Assembly (NCBI RefSeq): GCF_046159715.1
Contig: NZ_JBJXCT010000002.1
Coordinates: 62,001-126,000, forward strand
Direction of reading: 5' to 3'
DNA from: Pampinifervens sp037481935
GTDB taxonomy: Bacteria > Aquificota > Aquificia > Aquificales > Aquificaceae
DNA length: 64,000 nucleotides
The notes beneath the pieces are model-generated. The model searched no databases. It was not told the origin of the DNA and worked only from the letters and a program-made list of their open reading frames with translations. The translations under genes were made by a program, and so were the position numbers. Below, one piece after another: positions 58,114 to 64,000 of this stretch; position 1 is the first letter of the stretch; every line of letters begins with the position of its first letter.

Positions 58114-59330
58114 TGGCTTCTGAATATATCCACCGGGTTGAGTCTGCTTGCCCTGTAGGAGGGATAAAGGCTGGCAAGAAGGGAGAAGAAGAGGGAAAAA
58201 ATAAGTGCGTAGAAGTAGAAGATAGGACTTCTGTCAAGCACAAAGCCCCTTGTTCTTATAAGCCCTTCCACGTCAAGCCTTACAGATTCCAAGTATTCCT
58301 GAAGTCCAAAGCCAAGCACCGAGCCCAGAAGGGCTCCAAGCACTCCCACTACGAAACCTTCAAGCATAAAGATGAGCAGAACATCCTTTCTTGTAAAGCC
58401 CATAGCCATGAGTATGGCTATGTCTTTCTTTTTCTCAAGGACTGTCATCATTATTATGTTGAAGATTCCAAAGGCGGACACGGTGAGTATGGCAAAGACA
58501 ATCATGTAGGTTATGATATTCTGGATTCTGAAGATACCAAGAAAGTTTCTGTATGCCTTCTGCCAGCTTTCTACCTCGTAAGTTATAGAGCTCTGAAGTT
58601 TCCTTGACAGCCTCTCAGCCAGGTTAACGTCCCTTATTTTCAGCACAATCTCGTTTACCTCACCTTCCTTCTCGAGTAGTCCCTGAAGGGTCTTTATGTT
58701 TATGTAAACCCTGGTATCGTCAATGTTTGTAATGCCAGATTCAAAAAAGTCCTCTACAGTCACAAGAATAGTCTGCCCGTTAGGTGCCACAAGAAGGAGT
58801 TTTTTACCCAGCTCTTCAATGCCCAGACTCTTCGCCACCAATGCACCAACTATGACACCGGTTCTGTTTGTCTCAAGCCTTCGCAGGTTTTTGTGAACCA
58901 GAAATCTTTCTATTACGGAGGCCTTTGGCTCTCTCTGTGGGTCTATACCCAGAAGAGTTACTGGCTTGTCTTTTACTCCATACTTGAGGATTCCTCTGCT
59001 TACGAGCCTGGGTGCCACACCCAGAACTTCCGAGTTGTCCTCAAGCCTCTGCACCAAATCCTGCCATCCCAGTATTCTGTCCTTTTCCCTGGGTTTTTCA
59101 CCAAGAAGAAGGGCTGTAGCCTCCACCTGCTGATGCTCTTCCCTCGGCTTTATCCTTATATGTGGCTCTAGGTCTATGACCTGCTGTATAAAGTAGTTCT
59201 GAAAACCAAGCATAAGGGAGCTCATCACTATGAAGGCGGAAACTCCTATGGAAACGCCAACCACAGAAACAAGCGTCTGTCTTTTCCTTTCAAGGAGAAG
59301 TTTGAAGGCAACAAAGAGCACATGTCTCAT
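58110..59330 (-). CDS. FtsX-family ABC permease (MacB/LolC-like)
   Basis: 406 aa with one N-terminal membrane helix (TLVSVVGVSIGVSAFIVMSS), a large periplasmic domain (about 45-280) and three C-terminal helices with ILMAMGFTRKDVLLIFMLEG, the FtsX-like coupling region. Separate from its ATPase, unlike E. coli MacB. ATGA overlaps on both sides. Confidence 0.9.
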   Translation of the reverse strand: MRHVLFVAFKLLLERKRQTLVSVVGVSIGVSAFIVMSSLMLGFQNYFIQQVIDLEPHIRIKPREEHQQVEATALLLGEKPREKDRILGWQDLVQRLEDNSEVLGVAPRLVSRGILKYGVKDKPVTLLGIDPQREPKASVIERFLVHKNLRRLETNRTGVIVGALVAKSLGIEELGKKLLLVAPNGQTILVTVEDFFESGITNIDDTRVYINIKTLQGLLEKEGEVNEIVLKIRDVNLAERLSRKLQSSITYEVESWQKAYRNFLGIFRIQNIITYMIVFAILTVSAFGIFNIIMMTVLEKKKDIAILMAMGFTRKDVLLIFMLEGFVVGVLGALLGSVLGFGLQEYLESVRLDVEGLIRTRGFVLDRSPIFYFYALIFSLFFSLLASLYPSYRASRLNPVDIFRSQ

Positions 59331-60433
59331 GGCAGTATTACTCTGTCACCCGGCCTGAGTCCCTCTAATACCTCAAAATACTCTCCGTATCTCCTCCCAA
59401 CCTTTACGGGAGTCTTTACCCTTCTCACCCCGTCGTAAAGAAGCACATGCCCTTCTCTGTAAGCCACCGCCGGTATGAGAAGAGCTCTCTTCCTCTCCAC
59501 CTCTATCTGACCGTCCACCGTTGAGCCGTTGGGAAGGTCTTCTGGCAGTTCTGCACTTACCTTTACCGTTATGAGCTTTCTGCTTCTGTCCACTTCCCTT
59601 ACTACCTGAAAGACCCTTCCCTCAAAACTTCTTTCAGGGTATGCATCCACCCTTAGAAGAACCCTCTGTCCCTCCTTCAGCATACTGGCATACTCCTCAT
59701 CCACTTCAAGCCATACCTCCCATCCTCCTGAACCCACTGAAAAGAGTCTGTTTTCCTGACTTATGTGGTTTATGTAATCACCGGGGTTTACAAACTTTTT
59801 CAGCACATACCCCTCTATGGGGCTTTTTATGGTGTATTTTTCCTTTTCTCTTATGAGCCTTTCCCTCTCCGCCAGAAGCACCCTTTCCTCAGACCTGAGA
59901 GAGTTTATGGCATCCTCGTAGCTACTTTTTGCCCTTTCATGCTCTTTTGAGGCCAGTTCATACTGAGTTCTGCTCTGCTCATAGGTTTCTCTCGGTATAA
60001 GACCCTGTGAAAAGAGCCTTTCCCTTCTCTCAAAAAGCCTCCTGCTGTTTTCCATACTTACGCGTGAAGATTCAACGGCATTTTCAAGGCTTCTCAGATA
60101 GGGTGAGCCTTCCTTCAGCCTCTCACGCACAAGATTGAGCCTCTCTGATGCCTCCCTTATGCCCGCCTCCAGGGGTCCTGCATCCATCAGGGCAAGCACC
60201 TGCCCCTTTCTTACAAAGTCCCCCTCCTTCACATAAACTTCCTTCACATGTCCGGAAACTTCAGCCCTTACCACCACATACTGGCTCGCCTTTGCAAAAC
60301 CGGAGCCGTAAACCAGTATCTTTACCTCTTCCTCCTTTGCCACTGCGTAGTTTTCCCTGTTTCCTCTTACTGCGAGCAAAAGCACAAGGAGCGCAATAAA
60401 GATTAAGGGAAGAGCCAGGAGGAGCCTGCGCAT
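59327..60433 (-). CDS. HlyD/MacA-like periplasmic adaptor
   Basis: 368 aa: N-terminal membrane anchor (LLLALPLIFIALLVLLLAV), biotinyl-lipoyl-like half-motifs (VRAEVSGHVKEVYVKEGDFV and PIEGYVLKKFVNPGDYIN), a long coiled-coil hairpin between them (ERLNLVRERL...SLRSEERVLLAERERL) and a beta-barrel end. Links the ABC permease to a TolC-type duct. The ATG is 7 nt after TAATAT, probably leaderless. Confidence 0.9.
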   Translation of the reverse strand: MRRLLLALPLIFIALLVLLLAVRGNRENYAVAKEEEVKILVYGSGFAKASQYVVVRAEVSGHVKEVYVKEGDFVRKGQVLALMDAGPLEAGIREASERLNLVRERLKEGSPYLRSLENAVESSRVSMENSRRLFERRERLFSQGLIPRETYEQSRTQYELASKEHERAKSSYEDAINSLRSEERVLLAERERLIREKEKYTIKSPIEGYVLKKFVNPGDYINHISQENRLFSVGSGGWEVWLEVDEEYASMLKEGQRVLLRVDAYPERSFEGRVFQVVREVDRSRKLITVKVSAELPEDLPNGSTVDGQIEVERKRALLIPAVAYREGHVLLYDGVRRVKTPVKVGRRYGEYFEVLEGLRPGDRVILP

Positions 60434-60440
60434 CTCTGTT

Positions 60441-60446
60441 ATATTA
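60441..60446 (-). promoter_or_regulatory. Extended -10 of the exporter operon (leaderless)
   Basis: On the minus strand TG-A-TAATAT is an extended -10; 7 nt follow and then ATG at 60433. It abuts the stop codon of the ktrA-like gene at 60447. Confidence 0.5.
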
Positions 60447-61088
60447 TCACAGAACCCCTATCCTTTCCCTGTTACCTAATACCACCAGAATGTCATCTGG
60501 AAGTATTACCTCCTCAGCTGATGGGTTAACTATGAACCTTTCGCCCCTCTTTATGGCAAGCACTGTCACATCGTATTTTCTTCTGAGGTCAAGCTCCCTG
60601 AGGGTTCTGTTGTGAAGTCTCTGCGGTGGCTTCATTTCAAATATGCTGTAGTTTTCCGCTATGGGTATCTCCTCTATAAAGCCACCCATGAGAAGAGAAT
60701 GGGCAAGCCTTATGGCCATATCCCTTTCAGGATGTATTACCCTGCTCACCCCAAGCCTTTCAAGAATTCTTCCATGAAGTGGGTTGACCGCCTTGGCTAT
60801 TATCTCTTTCACTCCAAGCTCCATGAGCTGAACCACCACGAGTATGCTTGCCTCAATGTTTTCCCCTATGCTCACTATCACCACATCCGCATTGGCTATG
60901 CCAGACTCCTTTAGGGCCTTTTCATTGGTGGCATCAAGTATGAAGGCTTGAGATACAAGCTCCGCTATGGCCTTTACCTTCTCCTCATCCACATCACAGG
61001 CTATAACCTCCGCACCGCCTTCGGCCAAGGTCTTTGCCACGTTAAAACCGAACCTTCCAAGTCCAATAACTCCAAAAACCTTCTTCAT
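60447..61088 (-). CDS. KtrA/TrkA-like RCK regulatory subunit
   Basis: 213 aa. Rossmann GLGRFGFNVAKTLAE with acidic NAD-site VIACDVDEEK, then an RCK_C domain (NRTLRELDLRRKYDVTVLAI). Gating subunit of K+ uptake; binds ATP/ADP or NAD(H). ATGA overlap with the membrane subunit. Confidence 0.94.
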   Translation of the reverse strand: MKKVFGVIGLGRFGFNVAKTLAEGGAEVIACDVDEEKVKAIAELVSQAFILDATNEKALKESGIANADVVIVSIGENIEASILVVVQLMELGVKEIIAKAVNPLHGRILERLGVSRVIHPERDMAIRLAHSLLMGGFIEEIPIAENYSIFEMKPPQRLHNRTLRELDLRRKYDVTVLAIKRGERFIVNPSAEEVILPDDILVVLGNRERIGVL

Positions 61089-62407
61089 ATCAAAAGCCTC
61101 GCCTCAGGAAGTTTTACATGAGTTGGTTTTTCTTTACCCACAAGGGCAAGCATAAAGCCAAGCAGGCCCACCCTTCCTATGAGCATGCTTAGAATTATAA
61201 GGCCTTTACCCAAGGGAGAAAAGTCTGCAGAGAGGCTAAGGCCCTTAGGATTGCCCAAAGAAAGCCCCACAGTAGCAAAGGCCGATACCGTCTCAAAGAG
61301 AGCGGGCAATAGTTTTATGTTTTCAATCTCTGCCAGAAGCATGGCCACAATAGTGTTGTAGGCAAAGGCCAAGCTAAGTATAACCATAGCCCTATGCACT
61401 TGAACTTCTATGAGCCTCCTTCCAAAGACTACCACATCTTGCCTACCCTTTATATAAGAAAGCACAGCCAAAAAGACCACCACAGCCGTTATGGTTTTTA
61501 TGCCCCCACCAGTGCCACCGGGAGAAGCTCCCACAAACATAAGGTTTATTATCAAAAACTGGGATGCCTCAGAAAGCTTTGCAATATCTATGGTGTTAAA
61601 GCCGGCCGTTCTGGCAGAAACGCTATGAAAGAAGCTTGCAAGCACCTTTTCTCCCAAAGACATATCTTTGAAGCGCCACAGGTCAAAAAGAAGGAAAATA
61701 AAGCCTATAAGAATAAGAAAGGAAGAAGACAAAAAGACAAGCTTTGTATGTGTAGAAATCCTCCTTATCTCACCCCTTTTGTAGAGTATTAGCTCGTATA
61801 TAACATAAAAGCCCAACCCACCAAGGATTATCAAAAGGCTTATAACCAAGTTTACCCATACATTTCCCCTAAAACCCATAAGGTTATCAGAAAAGGTGGA
61901 AAAGCCGGCGTTGTTGAAGGCGGAAACAGAATGAAATAGGCTGGCAAAAAAGGCATTTGCTGGGTCCCTTAGTTTAAACAGAAAAGGCGGAAAGAGGGCA
62001 AGCATGCCAAGGAACTCAATAAAGAAAACAATGGGTATAATCCTTTTTATAAACCTTACAAGCCCATGCATACCGGGATAGTTAAAAGACTCTGCCAGCA
62101 TAAGCCTATCTCTCAAACCTAGCCTCTTCCTAAGGGATATAAAAAAGTAAGTGGTAAGGGTCATATATCCAAGGCCACCTATTTGAATAAGGGCCAATAC
62201 CACAACCTTTCCAAAGAAGTTTAGGTCTTTTTCCGTGTCAAGCACCACAAGGCCTGTTACCGTTGTGGCAGAGGTGGCGGTAAAAAGGGCGTCCAAGTAG
62301 CTTATAGGTCTTGTGGTGGAAAGATATATAAGGACGGAGCCTATGAGTATTACTACTAAGTAGGAAGTCAGCAATATTCTATGTGGCGTCCACTCAAAAT
62401 TTTTCAT
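61085..62407 (-). CDS. KtrB/TrkH-like K+ transporter
   Basis: 440 aa with four pore repeats of the SKT family: FTATSATTVTGLVVLD, FHSVSAFNNAGFSTFSD, FHSVSARTAGFNTIDI and FETVSAFATVGLSLG, each with the selectivity Gly. Imports K+ together with Na+ or H+. Composition is locally AT-rich, e.g. about 33% GC at 61681-61740, unlike ktrA. Confidence 0.95.
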   Translation of the reverse strand: MKNFEWTPHRILLTSYLVVILIGSVLIYLSTTRPISYLDALFTATSATTVTGLVVLDTEKDLNFFGKVVVLALIQIGGLGYMTLTTYFFISLRKRLGLRDRLMLAESFNYPGMHGLVRFIKRIIPIVFFIEFLGMLALFPPFLFKLRDPANAFFASLFHSVSAFNNAGFSTFSDNLMGFRGNVWVNLVISLLIILGGLGFYVIYELILYKRGEIRRISTHTKLVFLSSSFLILIGFIFLLFDLWRFKDMSLGEKVLASFFHSVSARTAGFNTIDIAKLSEASQFLIINLMFVGASPGGTGGGIKTITAVVVFLAVLSYIKGRQDVVVFGRRLIEVQVHRAMVILSLAFAYNTIVAMLLAEIENIKLLPALFETVSAFATVGLSLGNPKGLSLSADFSPLGKGLIILSMLIGRVGLLGFMLALVGKEKPTHVKLPEARLLI

Positions 62408-62479
62408 GCCTTAGTTAAATTTTAATTATATTTGTTTTCACAAGGTCAGTTTATAAACAGCCCCCGCAGGGCAATTCCC

Positions 62480-62508
62480 TTGACAAAATTCTAAGGTTGC
62501 TATATTAC
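62480..62508 (+). promoter_or_regulatory. Promoter of the redox-protein/mnmC pair
   Basis: TTGACA (62480-62485), 17 bp, TATTAC (62503-62508); an overlapping TATATT (62501) gives a 15-bp spacer. Start expected near 62515, before ATG 62532. Confidence 0.55.
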
Positions 62509-62531
62509 ATAAACAGAGAGATGATAAAGCT

Positions 62532-62786
62532 ATGAAATGGGAGCTTTTTAGGGCGGATTGCAAACTCTGCGACAAGATGGAAAACATGATAAGAGAGAGC
62601 TTCCCCTTGGTGAATTTAGAGGTTCATAGGGCAAGTGAATGTATAGATGGGAGTTGCTGTAAATTGGCTGAAAACTATGGAATTAGATGCGTGCCAACCC
62701 TTGTTATAAATGGAAAGATCGTAGCAGAAGGCATTGTTGATAAAAATGTAATAGATGAACTAAGAAGGAAATATTACAAGGTCTAA
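62532..62786 (+). CDS. Small thioredoxin/glutaredoxin-like protein
   Basis: 84 aa, thioredoxin fold. N-terminal WELFRADCKLCDKME with the redox C-x2-C, the cis-Pro loop CVPTLVINGK, and extra Cys (SECIDGSCCKL) that could bind metal. Similar to glutaredoxin-like proteins of Aquificales and archaea. Cytosolic. Followed by the methyltransferase 12 nt later. Confidence 0.85.
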   Translation: MKWELFRADCKLCDKMENMIRESFPLVNLEVHRASECIDGSCCKLAENYGIRCVPTLVINGKIVAEGIVDKNVIDELRRKYYKV

Positions 62787-62798
62787 AATAATTGAATT

Positions 62799-63764
62799 AT
62801 GAAGGTTGAAAGGGTTATAAAAGTCTATTTAACAAGAGAAGGCATAGATATACCCGAAGAGAGATTAAGCAGTATAGTTTTAGAACTAAAATCTTGGTTA
62901 AAGCCTTCCCTTGAAGGGTCTGGCATTATAAAAACACAGGAAGGTGATTTTACTCTTATGCATTCCCATTACGGAGAACCGTACCATAGCCTATCTGCCG
63001 GTGCCATAAGGGAATGTCTTGAAAAGTTTTTTAACCCTTCTGGACTTTTGGAGAAGGTACAAAGCCTCAAAAGGATAAACATCTTAGATATTGGCTTTGG
63101 ACTTGGCTATAATGTGGCTGTAGCCATCAAAAAGTTAAAAGAGATAAACCCACTTATAGAGATTGAAATAATATCCCTTGAGAAGGAAGTGCCTGCTCAA
63201 GTTCCACCAATGCCAAAAGAGTTTAGAAGCATCCACAAAAATATTTTGGAAAAGCTTCCCAGCTTTGAGGAAGATGGTGTAAGTTTTAAGCTTTACCTTG
63301 GGGATGCAAGGGAAAGTATAAAGAAGATAAAAGACTTTGAAGCCCATGCGGTTTTTCATGATGGCTTTTCACCTTACAGAAATCCAGAGCTGTGGAGCCT
63401 TCAGTTTCTCGCTCAGGTAAGGAGACTTATGGTTGCTGATGGTGTGTGGGTTTCTTACACCTCTTCCCTGCCTGTGAGAAAGGCCCTGAAGGAGCTGGGC
63501 TTTAGCCTCTTTTCTACGGAGGGCGTGGGCAGGAAGAGGGGAGGAACGGGAGCGTGTTTTGGCTGTGAAGAAAGGCTCAAAAAGGATGAGAAAAGAAAGC
63601 TCTGTCTTTCCCCTTATGCCATACCCTTCCTTGACCCCGAAATGAAAAGTGAGCCTCTGGATATACTCCTTGACTACAGGATAAGGGTGGAACTTCTGAA
63701 AATGGCCCAGGGCGGACTTGAACCGCCGACACCCCGGTTTTCAGCCGGGTGCTCTACCAACTGA
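62799..63764 (+). CDS. MnmC-like tRNA methyltransferase (DUF752), C-terminus reads through antisense tRNA
   Basis: 321 aa. SAM motif ILDIGFGLGYN and the MnmC-specific HDGFSPYRNPELWS, then TYTSSLPVRKALKELGF-like end. It completes mnm5(s2)U at the tRNA wobble base. No oxidase domain. No in-frame stop occurs before the tRNA-Phe gene, so the last 20 codons are the antisense of that tRNA (AQGGLEPPTPRFSAGCSTN). GC rises near 63375, from about 37% (62821-62880) to about 50% (63421-63480), inside the gene. Confidence 0.85.
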   Translation: MKVERVIKVYLTREGIDIPEERLSSIVLELKSWLKPSLEGSGIIKTQEGDFTLMHSHYGEPYHSLSAGAIRECLEKFFNPSGLLEKVQSLKRINILDIGFGLGYNVAVAIKKLKEINPLIEIEIISLEKEVPAQVPPMPKEFRSIHKNILEKLPSFEEDGVSFKLYLGDARESIKKIKDFEAHAVFHDGFSPYRNPELWSLQFLAQVRRLMVADGVWVSYTSSLPVRKALKELGFSLFSTEGVGRKRGGTGACFGCEERLKKDEKRKLCLSPYAIPFLDPEMKSEPLDILLDYRIRVELLKMAQGGLEPPTPRFSAGCSTN

Positions 63765-63775
63765 GCTACCGGGCC
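63703..63775 (-). tRNA. tRNA-Phe (GAA)
   Basis: 73 nt on the minus strand: acceptor GGCCCGG with CTGGGCC (one G-U), D-loop AGTTGGTAGAGC, anticodon loop CTGAAAA with GAA, T-loop GTTCAAGTC. Discriminator A at 63703; CCA not encoded. TATAAT on the minus strand (63793-63788) is a likely -10. Overlaps the 3' end of the mnmC-like frame in antisense. Confidence 0.96.
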
Positions 63776-63810
63776 TGTGAAGTTAATATTATATATCCAA
63801 GGAGGGAAAA

Positions 63811-64000
63811 ATGACAGCCCTTTTTGTGCTCTTTTTTCTTCTCACCTCCTGCGGTGATGTTTTTGTGGAGAAGGACCTCCTTCAGAGACCTCAGTCAAAG
63901 AGATGTTCTGACTGTCATGCGGAGATATTCAGAGAGTGGGAAAAGAGCAGGCATGCCATGGCATGGAAGAGCGAAAAGTTCAGGCTTGAAAGCGAGGATT
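63811..64000 (+). CDS. Lipoprotein cytochrome c, N-terminal part
   Basis: Partial at the window end. ATG at 63811 behind GGAGGG. Signal peptide MTALFVLFFLLTSCG with lipobox LTSC, so a lipid-anchored periplasmic protein. A haem motif CSDCH follows at about residue 33, then EIFREWEKSRHAMAW, which resembles multihaem cytochromes of the c554/cytochrome_C_2 type. Electron transfer role; remaining haems lie outside. Confidence 0.8.
   Translation, partial: MTALFVLFFLLTSCGDVFVEKDLLQRPQSKRCSDCHAEIFREWEKSRHAMAWKSEKFRLESED

Overview
The window reads as a chromosome segment of a thermophilic, Aquificales-like bacterium (Hydrogenobacter/Thermocrinis type). This is an inference from dense operons with 1-8 nt overlaps, heavy use of AGG/AGA for Arg and ATA for Ile on nearly every gene, and the repertoire: a Pab1020-type RNA ligase with its PIN partner, a 'CC-adding' style tRNA nucleotidyltransferase, MglA/roadblock signalling, a periplasmic type II molybdoenzyme and Cu efflux. 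No insertion sequence, CRISPR array, prophage or rRNA was seen, and no gap without a gene exceeds about 240 bases.

Layout. 1-585: end of an M24 peptidase, then initiator tRNA-fMet (608-681). 683-5642 (minus): an acetate/solute uptake module (DUF4212 subunit, SSS symporter with an EF-hand loop, YggT-like protein, cNMP/CBS/DUF294 regulator, DnaQ-like exonuclease), divergent from acsA (5881-7773). thiC follows (7891-9258). 9282-29574 is dominated by what I read as a phosphate-starvation (Pho) regulon. Five promoters carry CTTAAC repeats with an exact 11-bp period, and the last repeat lies exactly 10 bp from a -10 hexamer. They drive (i) a deacetylase / PHP-glycosyltransferase / glycosyltransferase / PsiE operon, (ii) a 68-aa orphan protein, (iii) a seven-gene minus-strand operon around an unusual P-type ATPase without a CPC motif, (iv) an operon of a Cys-motif protein, a roadblock protein, an MglA-like GTPase, a DUF4388-like protein and an EAL-GGDEF protein, and (v) pstSCAB. 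Lying between them are thrB, coaX, a CZB-domain protein and a cca-like gene. 29957-37799 (minus) is a copper operon (CusCBA, NosL, DUF411, a Met-rich protein, and a 39-aa membrane peptide not previously listed as an ORF). 37840-43489 (minus) is a division/wall cluster (ftsZ, ftsA, ftsQ, ddl, murB, polyprenol/DAG kinase-like). 43482-47883 (plus) holds a hydrolase, a sulfur-relay operon (iscU, PP-loop thiolase, tusA, DUF1858, nfu), aroE and the RNA-ligase partner, which converges on the RNA ligase (47880-48977). 49020-51244: an SPFH protein and a phosphohexomutase. 51216-57372 (minus): a four-gene ABCD operon for a Tat-exported Mo-bis-MGD oxidoreductase. 57457-60433: a MacAB/Lol-like exporter. 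60447-62407: KtrAB-like K+ uptake. 62532-64000: a thiol-redox protein, an MnmC-like methyltransferase whose 3' end runs antisense through tRNA-Phe, and the start of a lipoprotein cytochrome c.

Two cross-cutting observations stand out. First, the 11-bp-period CTTAAC element looks like the cyanobacterial Pho box and ties genes of unknown function (the P-type ATPase operon, the GTPase/c-di-GMP operon, the 68-aa protein) to phosphate stress. Second, many first genes of operons have a -10 hexamer followed by only 6-8 nt and then ATG/GTG with no Shine-Dalgarno, which points to widespread leaderless transcripts; internal genes keep strong GGAGG sites.
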